Origin: Bacillus sp. N13C7
Lineage (GTDB): Bacteria; Bacillota; Bacilli; Bacillales; Bacillaceae
Direction: 5' to 3'
Assembly: GCF_026790065.1 (NCBI RefSeq)
Contig: NZ_JALAMO010000010.1
Location: 30,742 to 94,741 of the forward strand
Length of the DNA: 64,000 nucleotides
Below the pieces are notes generated by a model. The model was not told the DNA's origin. It did no database searches and saw only the letters and a list, made by a program, of their open reading frames with translations. Both the position numbers and the translations under genes were made by a program. Of this stretch, positions 1 to 7,900 are shown piece by piece. Every line of letters begins with the position of its first letter. Position 1 is the stretch's first letter.

Positions 1-30
1 CTTCATGAAACGGGATATTGCAAACTAATG

Positions 31-66
31 AAAAAAGCTGTTTTGCTTAAGCAAAACAGCTTTTTT
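31..66. terminator. Bidirectional intrinsic terminator
   Basis: A perfect inverted repeat, AAAAAAGCTGTTTTGC and its complement, has A/T tracts on both sides. It can stop transcription on either strand and separates cspB from whatever lies left of the window. Confidence 0.8.
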
Positions 67-75
67 ATCGAAATA

Positions 76-105
76 AAAACTGCAGGTTTTCACCTGCAGT
101 TTTGC
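76..105 (-). terminator. cspB terminator
   Basis: The hairpin ACTGCAGGT/ACCTGCAGT lies just beyond the cspB stop and has a T-rich run on the minus-strand side. It is the first terminator for cspB; the hairpin at 31-66 backs it up. Confidence 0.8.
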
Positions 106-119
106 ATATCAATTTATGC

Positions 120-440
<321 letters not shown>

Positions 441-448
441 TTACCTTT

Positions 449-477
449 ACTCTACCAGTAATCTTCAGAAAAAACAA
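449..477 (-). promoter_or_regulatory. Probable cspB sigma-A promoter and long 5' leader
   Basis: On the minus strand, TTGTTT (472-477), a 17-base spacer and TAGAGT (449-454) fit sigma-A spacing. Transcription would start near 442, giving a 5' untranslated leader of about 120 bases before cspB. Long leaders are typical of csp genes and contribute to cold induction. The boxes are imperfect, so this rests on spacing and leader length. Confidence 0.5.
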
Positions 478-763
478 CTGCTAAATGAAACTTTTTTCGG
501 AAAATACCATATTAATTTTTCAATTTGATATTTATTCACGGGAATTCATCTGCTTTCTCGATACGTGATCATACGTTTGCCTTAGCTATTTATTCTTTAT
601 GGGAAGGAAAATGTAATAGGAATTGACAACCTTATTGGATATGAGTAAGGTAAAAGTTAATCAATATTACAAATGACAACGTTTATCAACTAAAGAGAGC
701 GTATGATTTTTATGCCTGATATTGCTTGCATGCTCTAATACATAGATAGGAGTATGGTCACCA
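455..763. other. Intergenic region between divergent cspB and yhcJ
   Basis: Besides the cspB promoter, this gap holds a possible yhcJ promoter on the plus strand: TTGACA at 623-628, 17 bases, then a weak TAAGGT at 646-651. An imperfect hairpin (AGAGC...GCTCT, about 697-737) lies in the presumed yhcJ leader. I see no S-box, T-box or other riboswitch pattern. Confidence 0.35.
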
Positions 764-1594
764 ATGAAAAAGTGGCTTATAGGCAGTTTTGTTTTTATTT
801 TGCTCGTTTCATTCACAGGATGCTCACCGTCAGCAGAACATGAAACGATCAAAATCGGAATTGCTGAGTCTGACAAGGCAATATGGAATTATATTGCTGA
901 AAAGGGAGAAGAGGCAGGGCTGGATATTCAACTGATTCCTTTTTCGGATTATGCAGAGTCTGATATCGCGCTTGCGAACAAAGAAATTGATGCGAACGCC
1001 TTTCAAACCATTTCATATTTTCAATCGTTCACTGAAAAATACAAACATAAACTGGCACCGCTCGGTACGACATACATAACGCCTATGGGCATCTATTCAA
1101 AACAATATGACCGAATCCAAGATATACCGCGCGGAGCTGTTATTTCTGTTCCGGATAAAGCGTTCGATTTTGGCAGGGCGCTTACAGTGCTTCAGGAAGC
1201 GGGCTTGCTAACATTGAAAAATGGATTTAACGGAACAGGGTCGGTCGATATGATTAAAGATAACCCGAGACACCTGAAATTAAAGGCTGTCCGGTTGCAG
1301 GATGCAGTGAGCGGCGCCGATGTGTTTGTCATGAAGCCATCTGATGCAAAAAAAGCGGGTCTAGACCCGAAACAACATACCATAAAGAGCGGCGGACGAA
1401 TATCTGAGGAAGAGATGAATTTGATTGTTGTCAGAGCGGAGGATCAAGATCGGGAAGCACTGCAAACCATTCTTGAGCTCTATCAAGCTGATGATACAGC
1501 AGCATTTATAGAAAATGAGTATCAGGGGGATTTTATCCCGGCTTTTCTGCCTATAAAGCGTCTTTCAGATTGGAAGAATGAATTCAAAAATTGA
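764..1594 (+). CDS. yhcJ: MetQ/NlpA-family substrate-binding lipoprotein YhcJ
   Basis: A 276-residue lipoprotein of the NlpA/MetQ family, the extracytoplasmic solute-binding component of methionine-type ABC importers. The N-terminus has a Lys start, a hydrophobic core and a lipobox (FTGC) whose cysteine (about 20) would be lipidated. The mature part has the family pattern, with KIGIAESDKAIWNYI near the start and EIDANAFQTISYFQSF (about 85-100). No ATPase or permease gene is adjacent, so it is an orphan binding protein that may serve a distant MetNP-like transporter. Substrate is inferred. Its stop codon lies inside a terminator shared with dgcK. Confidence 0.9.
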   Translation: MKKWLIGSFVFILLVSFTGCSPSAEHETIKIGIAESDKAIWNYIAEKGEEAGLDIQLIPFSDYAESDIALANKEIDANAFQTISYFQSFTEKYKHKLAPLGTTYITPMGIYSKQYDRIQDIPRGAVISVPDKAFDFGRALTVLQEAGLLTLKNGFNGTGSVDMIKDNPRHLKLKAVRLQDAVSGADVFVMKPSDAKKAGLDPKQHTIKSGGRISEEEMNLIVVRAEDQDREALQTILELYQADDTAAFIENEYQGDFIPAFLPIKRLSDWKNEFKN

Positions 1595-1610
1595 ATTCAT
1601 TCTTTTTTTT
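1573..1610. terminator. Bidirectional terminator between yhcJ and dgcK
   Basis: The inverted repeat AAGAATGAATTCAA/TTGAATTCATTCTT overlaps both stop codons, which are only two bases apart. A T-tract follows on the plus strand. Confidence 0.85.
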
Positions 1611-2676
1611 CTGAAACACATACTTTGTTCCGTCCTGTTTCTTTCGCTTTGTACAGCATTTGATCGGCAAGAATCGGCAAAGATTCTGGATGCACTGTAT
1701 TATCAGGGTAATGAGCGGCTCCCAGTGATATCGTAACTGACAGCTCTTCTCCATTTGTTAGTGTAATGGGTGAACCACTGACAGCGCATCTGATCCGTTC
1801 CGCGATTTGCCTGGCTTTATCAAGCGTACAGTTCGGCAGGAGTACGGCAAATTCTTCACCGCCAATCCGTGCGGCAGGATCAGTGTTTCTGATGCTCTGC
1901 TTCAGACGTGAACCCAGTTCTTTCAGCACCTGGTCTCCTTCATGATGGCCGTATAGGTCATTGATGCTTTTAAAATGGTCGATATCCATATAAATCAGTG
2001 CGAATTGAAAATGATGGGTATTGGCAGCTTGTTGATACAGGGCTTGTGTGATTTCTTCAAACTTTCTCCTGTTATAAATGCCGGTTAAAAAGTCAAAGTG
2101 CGCCTGAAATTTATATTGTTTAAAGAGAAGATGCGCATTTGTTTCATGATCAATAATATATAAACTGAGCATTCCGCCCGCTATTGAGATCATCCAAAAA
2201 TATAAGTGAAGTTCATATGAATGTAAATCTACAAGAAAATAAAAGGAAAAGGAGATCATACTATTTGTGATGATTAAAAGATAGAAAGCATGTTTTAATT
2301 GAACTTTTTTTCTTCTGGAAACAATGAGTGCCGGGATGGCAGCAATACAAATTGTAATAACTGAGTATATTGCAGATGCGTTCATCGTGATCAGCATACG
2401 GCCTGCAGCGATGATAACCAAGGCCATTGCCGTTGAAACCCAGCCTCCATAAAGAGCGGCGATCATAATAGGGATATTTCGAAAATCAATGATTGAATGC
2501 TGATAGGTAAATCCAAAAACCATCAGAATAACCCCGAGGAAACCGCAGGCCAGTCCTTTAACAGCTTGGAAGGATATGCTGTCTTTTTTATGTACTAACC
2601 TTTCTTTAAACAGGTGGGTGAAGAGATAATTAAATGTGATTAAAATGGTCAAGTTTACAAACAGCTCTTTCAGCAA
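1597..2676 (-). CDS. dgcK: Membrane diguanylate cyclase DgcK
   Basis: A 359-residue enzyme that makes cyclic di-GMP from two GTP, a second messenger that lowers motility in B. subtilis. The N-terminal half (about 1-185) is hydrophobic with about six membrane segments, like the 5TM-LYT sensor module. The C-terminal half is a GGDEF domain with GIYNRRKFEE, YMDIDHFKSINDLYGHHEGD and an intact active-site GGEEF (about 267-271), so it should be catalytic. Formerly yhcK. Transcribed convergently with yhcJ and divergently from tcyP. Confidence 0.93.
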   Translation of the reverse strand: MLKELFVNLTILITFNYLFTHLFKERLVHKKDSISFQAVKGLACGFLGVILMVFGFTYQHSIIDFRNIPIMIAALYGGWVSTAMALVIIAAGRMLITMNASAIYSVITICIAAIPALIVSRRKKVQLKHAFYLLIITNSMISFSFYFLVDLHSYELHLYFWMISIAGGMLSLYIIDHETNAHLLFKQYKFQAHFDFLTGIYNRRKFEEITQALYQQAANTHHFQFALIYMDIDHFKSINDLYGHHEGDQVLKELGSRLKQSIRNTDPAARIGGEEFAVLLPNCTLDKARQIAERIRCAVSGSPITLTNGEELSVTISLGAAHYPDNTVHPESLPILADQMLYKAKETGRNKVCVSEKKE

Positions 2677-2785
2677 ATATTATCACCCTTATATAAGGTA
2701 CTAAAGATGGAAGGGAAAGAAAAGGACAAATAAGGGATTAAATAAGTTTTTTTGACTTATATTTATAAGTTTGAATAATTCGCAC

Positions 2786-2814
2786 TTGACCCATCGGAAT
2801 TAGTATAATATAGT
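2786..2814 (+). promoter_or_regulatory. tcyP promoter with probable CymR operator
   Basis: TTGACC (2786-2791), 17 bases and TATAGT (2809-2814) form a sigma-A promoter. The spacer contains GGAATT (2796-2801) within an AT-rich context, which matches the core of the CymR cysteine-regulon operator. CymR control of tcyP is known in B. subtilis; the exact site here is inferred. Confidence 0.55.
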
Positions 2815-2848
2815 ATATGAGAAAATTTGAAGGGAGAGTTTACCTGCT

Positions 2849-4240
2849 TTGGAGACTTTACTAGTCGTATTACATGTATTTATTTTATTTTTACTTATCT
2901 GTGGGCTTTTTGTGATGCAGAAGAAACACGTTTCCTTCTCTAAACGTGTATTTACTGCACTGGGGCTGGGGATTGTATTCGGATTTGCGCTTCAGCTGAT
3001 TTACGGCCCGACTTCAAATATAGTCATTCAAACAGCTGACTGGTTTAATATTGCCGGGGGCGGATATGTCAAATTGCTTCAGATGGTTGTCATGCCGCTC
3101 GTCTTTATTTCTATTCTCGGCGCATTTACAAAGCTGAAGCTGACAAAAAATCTTGGAAAAATCAGCGGTTTGATTATCGGGATTTTAGTTGCGACAACAG
3201 CTGTAGCTGCAGCTGTCGGTATTGCGTCCGCACTTTCTTTTGATCTGCATGCGATCCAGGTTGACCAAGGAGATACTGAGCTTTCACGCGGACAGGAGCT
3301 TGAGCAGAAATCAGAGGATATGACAGCGAAAACGCTGCCGCAGCAGATTGTTGAACTGCTGCCGGGAAACCCGTTTTTAGATTTTACAGGAGCTAGACCA
3401 ACTTCAACGATTGCAGTGGTTATTTTTGCGGCTTTCCTCGGAATCGCGTTCCTTGGCGTGAAACGTAAACAGCCGGAACAGGCAGAAACATTTAAAAAAC
3501 TGGTTGATGCCGTTTATGCCATTGTCATGCGCGTTGTCACCCTTATCTTGAGACTGACGCCTTACGGGGTGCTCGCCATTATGACAAAAACGATCGCGAC
3601 GAGTGATATTGACAGCATTCTAAAACTGGGAATGTTTGTGATTGCGTCTTATGCCGCGTTAATCACAATGTTTATTATTCATCTGCTGCTGCTGACGCTC
3701 AGCGGCTTGAATCCGATTGTTTATTTGAAAAAAGCAGTGCCTGTACTTGTATTTGCATTTACATCACGGTCAAGCGCGGGTGCTTTGCCGCTGAATATTA
3801 AAACACAGAGAAGCATGGGTGTGCCGGAAGGAATCGCAAACTTTGCCGGTTCATTCGGTCTTTCGATCGGCCAAAATGGATGCGCCGGCATTTATCCTGC
3901 GATGCTGGCGATGATGATTGCCCCGACGATCGGCCAAAACCCGTTTGACCCGGTGTTTATCATCACAGTTATCGCAGTCGTTGCCATCAGCTCTTTTGGT
4001 GTTGCCGGAGTTGGCGGCGGAGCGACTTTCGCGGCGCTTCTTGTTTTATCATCATTAAATATGCCTGTTGCGCTCGCCGGTTTATTAATCTCAATCGAAC
4101 CGTTAATTGACATGGGGCGTACTGCTCTGAATGTCAGCGGAAGTATGACATCTGGTCTCATTACGAGTAAGATCACGAAGGAAATCGATTCAGGGGTATT
4201 CAATGATCAATCCAGAGTGATTGAAGCAGAAGAAGCGTAA
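2849..4240 (+). CDS. tcyP: L-cystine:proton/sodium symporter TcyP
   Basis: A 463-residue dicarboxylate/amino acid:cation symporter (DAACS family) importing L-cystine. It has about eight or more hydrophobic segments; the conserved hairpin loops are recognisable as FTSRSSAGALPLNI (about 312-325) and GQNGCAGIYPAM (about 348-359). The start is a TTG at 2849, chosen because AGGGAGAG lies 11 bases upstream and the frame matches YhcL/TcyP. The promoter carries a CymR-like element, so sulfur limitation probably induces it. It is single-gene, ending in a strong terminator. Confidence 0.95.
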   Translation: METLLVVLHVFILFLLICGLFVMQKKHVSFSKRVFTALGLGIVFGFALQLIYGPTSNIVIQTADWFNIAGGGYVKLLQMVVMPLVFISILGAFTKLKLTKNLGKISGLIIGILVATTAVAAAVGIASALSFDLHAIQVDQGDTELSRGQELEQKSEDMTAKTLPQQIVELLPGNPFLDFTGARPTSTIAVVIFAAFLGIAFLGVKRKQPEQAETFKKLVDAVYAIVMRVVTLILRLTPYGVLAIMTKTIATSDIDSILKLGMFVIASYAALITMFIIHLLLLTLSGLNPIVYLKKAVPVLVFAFTSRSSAGALPLNIKTQRSMGVPEGIANFAGSFGLSIGQNGCAGIYPAMLAMMIAPTIGQNPFDPVFIITVIAVVAISSFGVAGVGGGATFAALLVLSSLNMPVALAGLLISIEPLIDMGRTALNVSGSMTSGLITSKITKEIDSGVFNDQSRVIEAEEA

Positions 4241-4264
4241 TCGTGTTAATCCGTCTCAATAAAA

Positions 4265-4309
4265 GACCCATGAACCCTTCAATATAAGGGGTTCATGGGT
4301 TCTTTTTTT
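4265..4309 (+). terminator. tcyP terminator
   Basis: Stem ACCCATGAACCC/GGGTTCATGGGT followed by TTCTTTTTTT. It marks the left border of the accessory patch. Confidence 0.9.
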
Positions 4310-4411
4310 GATTTGCTTTTACTCCAGTTACTAAAAATGCTGGAAACAAAGGTCGGTGGACACCTTAGGTAAATCCTGTTTTCACAAAGTTTGTTGTTTA
4401 AGAAGCGGTTA

Positions 4412-4439
4412 TTGCTTTGTTTGTAAAGTAACATATAAT
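4412..4439 (+). promoter_or_regulatory. Promoter for the GNAT gene
   Basis: TTGCTT (4412-4417), a 16-base spacer and a perfect TATAAT (4434-4439). Transcription would begin about 55 bases before the chosen ATG at 4502, which argues against the earlier in-frame TTG at 4445. Confidence 0.6.
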
Positions 4440-4501
4440 GGAAGTTGATTATGCTTCATACAAGCTGCTTTAAATATAATGTCGTTGGGAAGGAGATTGA
4501 T

Positions 4502-5023
4502 ATGATAATTAAGATGAATCAATCTAATATGAAAGATTTCAATAAACCAAATGAACCTTTCGTTGTTTCAGGCAGAATTATACCTGCGTTTAAAAACAAT
4601 ATTTGGAAATATACAGAGGGATTATTTTCTGAACCTTATGTCAAGAAATATGAAGATGATGAAATTGATGTTAGTTATATTGAAGAAGAGGGAAAAATTG
4701 TTTTTTTACAATATGATGAAAACAACTGCATCGGTCGGATTAAGATTCGTTCTAATTGGAATGGATATGCACTAATAGAGGACATTGCTGTTGCCGAAAA
4801 TTATAGAAAGAAAGGTGTTGGAACAGCATTATTAAATAAAGCTATTGAGTGGGCAAAGGAGAATAACTTTAGCGGTCTTATGTTAGAAACACAAGATATT
4901 AATGTTTCAGCTTGTCGTTTTTATGCCAAAAACCGCTTTGTAATAGGGGGAGTTGATACTATGCTTTATTCCAACTTCCCAACGGCAAAGGAAATTGCGA
5001 TTTTTTGGTACTGTCAATTTTAA
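4502..5023 (+). CDS. GNAT acetyltransferase, streptothricin acetyltransferase-like
   Basis: A 173-residue N-acetyltransferase closely resembling streptothricin acetyltransferase (SatA/YyaR) of Bacillus, which acetylates streptothricin antibiotics using acetyl-CoA. The acetyl-CoA-binding loop is visible: VAENYRKKGVGTALL (about 98-112), with the typical upstream ALIEDIAV strand and downstream QDINVSACRFYAKNRFVIGG. Start at ATG 4502 with AAGGAGA 5-11 bases upstream. The gene sits between the tcyP terminator and a decayed regulator and is AT-rich compared with its neighbours, consistent with horizontal acquisition or a second copy of the yyaR family. Actual substrate is inferred from similarity. 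Confidence 0.85.
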   Translation: MIIKMNQSNMKDFNKPNEPFVVSGRIIPAFKNNIWKYTEGLFSEPYVKKYEDDEIDVSYIEEEGKIVFLQYDENNCIGRIKIRSNWNGYALIEDIAVAENYRKKGVGTALLNKAIEWAKENNFSGLMLETQDINVSACRFYAKNRFVIGGVDTMLYSNFPTAKEIAIFWYCQF

Positions 5024-5118
5024 GGGATAATATCTCAGCAATCTCGGAGATGGTCATTTGATGTTTCGTCTTTTAATGCTTCTTTCATGTCCGTTACATG
5101 AAGGAGGAAGGATAAAAA

Positions 5119-5712
5119 GTGGAAAGAAATGAACTGTTTATCTATGCTAAAGAACGAAGAGGGATTATATGTTTATTTTTGAAAACATTTACTCCTTTTA
5201 ATTCGAAAAATATTTTCTGGACAGGCATAAAATTTGAAGTATCAATTGATTATTTGTTAAAAGATTCTGTTGAGCCGCATCGTGACAATAAAGAAGGATA
5301 TTATGTAAGCAGAGAAATGGCAGACGGCTTTTTATTGCAAGAACGCAAAGTTTCCAAATATGTTTCTTTCGGGCTGAGCCTGCTTATTTTATCCACTGTC
5401 CCTTATTTGGTTTTTAAACAAGTACTAGCCATCTATACACTTCTTATCATGATTATCGCTGTACTTGGCAGTGGGGCAATTGTGACTGGATTGATTGCAG
5501 CTGAAGATAAATACAAGGTACTGAAGAAAGAAGCTCTGGTTTTTGACCAACATCACCATAAAGAGCTGGCGATAAAATATAAAGATATGAAAAGACGGTA
5601 TACTGCTGTCTTGGTCACTGGTGTTTGTTCCATTGTAGCAGGGGGAATTCCTTTTTTTCTGGAAAGAAAACACATCGTCTCAGGCTTTATCCAGCTTGTG
5701 TTGTTTAGATAG
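5119..5712 (+). pseudogene. Decayed XRE-type regulator with membrane tail
   Basis: The frame is open for 197 residues from a GTG with AAGGAGG upstream, but the protein looks like a broken member of the XRE helix-turn-helix family with a hydrophobic C-terminal tail. The end of the DNA-binding domain is clear (KFEVSIDYLLKD, about 50-61). Before it only fragments remain: ELFIYAKERRG resembles the first helix and NSKNIFWTG a shortened recognition helix, and roughly 25 residues of the usual domain are missing. Two or three hydrophobic segments follow (about 82-118 and 155-180), and the tail stops earlier than expected for this architecture. It is probably non-functional as a DNA-binding protein. 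It could still be expressed as a small membrane protein. Confidence 0.55.
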
Positions 5713-5768
5713 CTATTGGTGTCTACATTTTAATTCGTACCTTGCCGATAATGGAGGCTTATCAAATC

Positions 5769-5849
5769 ATGGCGAAAAATAAAGAGTATGTAAATAGGTT
5801 CGGCTTTAAGCTAAGTAAAAAAGTAAGAAAAAGAGTGGATGATTTTTAA
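5769..5849 (+). CDS. Possible small basic peptide (26 residues)
   Basis: An ATG preceded by GGAGG at 5753-5757 opens a 26-residue frame, MAKNKEYVNRF through KKVRKRVDDF, with ten lysine or arginine residues. I do not recognise it. It lies between the decayed regulator and the IS remnant, so it may be part of a broken gene or chance. Confidence 0.25.
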   Translation: MAKNKEYVNRFGFKLSKKVRKRVDDF

Positions 5850-5870
5850 CAAAAGAGCCAAAAATGAAGT

Positions 5871-5966
5871 GCACCCCAACTTGTAGACACAGTCTAAAAG
5901 TTGAAGGTGGTTTTCTTTTTGGATAAATTTACAAGTGGGGAAGCGATTAACGCGCTTACGCTATAA
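5871..5966 (+). mobile_element. Remnant of an IS3-type insertion sequence (left end)
   Basis: The stretch beginning GCACCCCAACTTGTAGACAC resembles the terminal repeat of IS3-family elements. After AAGGTGG it opens a TTG frame reading MDKFTSGEAINALTL, similar to the first residues of IS3/IS150 OrfA proteins, then stops at 5964-5966. No other transposase sequence or right end is visible, so only about 95 bases survive. Identification is from pattern memory and is tentative. Confidence 0.4.
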
Positions 5967-5971
5967 TTGCA

Positions 5972-6550
5972 TTATTTTTCTATTAACATTGAATACTTTC
6001 GATACACTTTATAGAAACTGATGGCAAATAAAACAACCATTAGGGCGGGAAGCGACCTCAAAAGAGCGAATGGAGTTTCAAATAAAAATGCTTTCCAAAA
6101 CCATGCACCTTTCATACTCCAAAGACCTTCAGTTAAATATAAACCTGAATCCTTATAGATCATATAAGAAAAAAACAAACACATGAAACCTAACCCAGAA
6201 GAATAATTCATCAATCTTTTATAATAATTACTCTTTGATTGGCGATCCGAGAAGATTTCATTTTGACCATCATCTTCTTTTTGCCAATATCGAATTCCAC
6301 TAAGCCAGGGGCCATTTATATAAATCCAACCGAAGTCTTCATATATCCCTTTGTAATCTTTAAACTTTTTCTTTGGTAAAATATCTTGATAATCCAGTCG
6401 GATCACATATCTCTTGTCGGTTTTTTCGAAAGTGTATATTCCTAATCCACTAATATTTGTACAACGATAGCCTTTCTGTAATTGCTCGTTCAGCCATTGC
6501 TCCTCTTTTTCAATATCAAAAAACATCCTACATTTCTTCATTTGATTCAC
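5972..6550 (-). CDS. DUF2812 membrane protein
   Basis: A 192-residue protein whose N-terminal two-thirds matches the DUF2812 pattern: an early FFDIEKEEQWLNEQLQKGY segment and an aromatic-rich FGWIYINGPWLSGIRYW core. The C-terminal third has two hydrophobic segments (about 115-135 and 158-182), so it is a probable membrane protein. DUF2812 genes commonly follow a PadR regulator, as here: the start overlaps the end of the upstream padR-like gene by 23 bases, implying translational coupling. Molecular function is unknown. Confidence 0.8.
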   Translation of the reverse strand: MNQMKKCRMFFDIEKEEQWLNEQLQKGYRCTNISGLGIYTFEKTDKRYVIRLDYQDILPKKKFKDYKGIYEDFGWIYINGPWLSGIRYWQKEDDGQNEIFSDRQSKSNYYKRLMNYSSGLGFMCLFFSYMIYKDSGLYLTEGLWSMKGAWFWKAFLFETPFALLRSLPALMVVLFAISFYKVYRKYSMLIEK

Positions 6551-6845
6551 TTCCTTCGTACAGGGATAAAATATGCAATAACCTGTTTTGTTCCATTTTC
6601 AAAATGGCGCTTCCTTCTTCAGTGATCATATAAACTTTTCTCCGGCCTGATTCTCCAACAGGTTCAATCCAACCATGCTTATTCAAGTTTTCAATCGCAC
6701 CGTATAATGTACCAGCTGCTAAAATAACAGTACCGTTACTTATCTTTTCTATCTTCTGCATTACGGCATAGCCATGGAGCGGCTCACGCAAAGCTAATAA
6801 AATATAATGCATGGTTTCAGACAACGGTAATAATTTATGTTTCAT
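6528..6845 (-). CDS. PadR-family transcriptional regulator
   Basis: A 105-residue winged-helix repressor. The PadR N-terminal pattern is visible: LLALREPLHGYAVMQKIEKIS (helices 1-2), GTLYGAIENLNKHGWI (recognition helix and wing start) and GRRKVYMITEEG (wing). A compact C-terminal dimer helix follows. It is first in a two-gene operon with the DUF2812 gene, and paired repeats in its promoter region (6862-6921) suggest autoregulation. Ligand unknown. Confidence 0.88.
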   Translation of the reverse strand: MKHKLLPLSETMHYILLALREPLHGYAVMQKIEKISNGTVILAAGTLYGAIENLNKHGWIEPVGESGRRKVYMITEEGSAILKMEQNRLLHILSLYEGSESNEEM

Positions 6846-6861
6846 GTCTTCACCCTCTCTT

Positions 6862-6921
6862 CAGTTCAACTGTATAGTTCAACTTAATAATAACGTAATA
6901 CAGTTCAACTGAATAGTCAAC
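6862..6921. promoter_or_regulatory. Candidate PadR operator repeats
   Basis: Two near-identical elements, CAGTTCAACTGTATAGTTCAAC at 6862-6883 and the one-base-shorter version with GAATAGTCAAC at 6901-6921, lie 39 bases apart just upstream of the padR-like start. Each contains the palindrome AGTTCAACT and a second GTTCAAC/GTCAAC half. Spacing and position fit an autoregulatory operator; there are no data on the protein. Confidence 0.5.
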
Positions 6922-6987
6922 AACATTTTCAAAATTAGTCAAAGGAATTCAAAGTAAGAAGCTTGATGAGAAGGGGAAAATCAATCT

Positions 6988-7024
6988 AAAAAGTCGCTTT
7001 CCTTAGTAATGGAAAGCGACTTTT
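6988..7024. terminator. Strong hairpin at the right edge of the accessory patch
   Basis: Perfect arms AAAGTCGCTTTCC/GGAAAGCGACTTT with short T-tracts both ways. It may be a second terminator for yhcM transcripts and marks the border of the patch. Confidence 0.65.
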
Positions 7025-7188
7025 AGTGCAGTTTTATCTCAAAATAATAATCTTCAAGATAGATGTTTAACTTTTGTTCAAAAACAGGATTTCAAACACT
7101 TCAGTGAATATTATATGTTGGGCGTTGAACAAAGAAACAAAATAAAAATAGAAGTGGGATTATATTGGGAAGGCAGCATAAATAAAAA

Positions 7189-7234
7189 AAATCCCTCAAG
7201 CATTCTTTGTTGAACGAAGGAAGGATTTTTTTGA
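7189..7234 (-). terminator. Probable yhcM terminator
   Basis: On the minus strand AAAAAATCC pairs with GGATTTTTT, ending in a long T run about 80 bases after the yhcM stop. The stem is AT-rich with an irregular loop. Confidence 0.5.
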
Positions 7235-7311
7235 TGAAAACCAGTAAAAGCGAAAAACATCTAAAAGAAAAACCAATATTATTATCCAATTATGCAATCC
7301 CTACGTCTTTT

Positions 7312-7746
7312 TTAACGTCCCGGTTCTAAGTCCTCCAGCATTTCCATCATCGTGTTGTCGTCCATCACATTCATTGCGCTTTGTTCAAAATGAATGGGTT
7401 CAGCATAATGCGGCTGTCTTTTTTTCGCTGTCTCGGTCTGTCTAGTTTGAGTCTGTGTATGCTGATGCTGGGTTTGCTGCTGACCGGCATGCTGATGCTG
7501 ACGGCCATTTTGCTGTTGGCTTTGATTTTGCGAACGTTCCTGATGATTACCGCCGCCAAGTGCTTGTTTGACCATATTTCCTACATTAGAAGCATCAAAC
7601 ATGTTATTTTTAGAATTCTGTTTGTTCATTTGACCTGTAATAAAACCGCTGATTCTTTGGCGGATCTGTGGTGATAAAGCAGCAATAAGCATAGTTGAAC
7701 CAATAACTAGGGCTGTCGGACTGATTCCTTTTCGCTGATTGAACAA
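7312..7746 (-). CDS. yhcM: YhcM, uncharacterised
   Basis: A 144-residue protein of unknown function. The N-terminus has one hydrophobic segment (ALVIGSTMLIAAL, about 12-24) likely to anchor it. Residues about 66-112 are low-complexity, rich in Gln, His and Thr. The C-terminus is acidic (MDDNTMMEMLEDLEPG). It has AAAGGAGGG upstream. Sequence and position match YhcM of B. subtilis, which I recall only as a conserved hypothetical. The nearby sporulation genes hint at a sporulation role, without direct support. Confidence 0.85.
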   Translation of the reverse strand: MFNQRKGISPTALVIGSTMLIAALSPQIRQRISGFITGQMNKQNSKNNMFDASNVGNMVKQALGGGNHQERSQNQSQQQNGRQHQHAGQQQTQHQHTQTQTRQTETAKKRQPHYAEPIHFEQSAMNVMDDNTMMEMLEDLEPGR

Positions 7747-7900
7747 CGTGATCCCTCCTTTATAAGTGTATTGATATTTTCCCCTCTAATTAGACAAATT
7801 AATCGCTTTATTTCCCGGGAAAGCATTTCCTTCAGAATTACATGCATAATTAAAACCATTTAGAAAAACCTATAAGTAAAGTGATAAAGGAGGAATTCAC

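Larger units (their letters stand above)
6922..7311. other. Gap between the PadR operator and yhcM
   Basis: No convincing gene. It contains a strong hairpin at 6988-7024 and a weaker terminator at 7189-7234. A 62-codon minus-strand frame at 7101-7289 has no ribosome-binding site and spans the weaker hairpin, so I do not call it. Confidence 0.5.

Noticed and set aside
455..763. S-box (SAM) riboswitch ahead of the MetQ-like yhcJ.
   Set aside because: None of the S-box conserved blocks nor a following terminator is present.
5024..5096. On the minus strand a frame reads TISEIAEILSL, like the helix-turn-helix of a sigma factor or LuxR protein.
   Set aside because: It has no start with a ribosome-binding site and runs directly into the antisense of the acetyltransferase gene; about a dozen residues of helix-like similarity is too little.
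7101..7289. A 62-codon Phe/Leu-rich minus-strand frame.
   Set aside because: No ribosome-binding site and it spans the probable yhcM terminator hairpin; the composition is that of AT-rich non-coding DNA.
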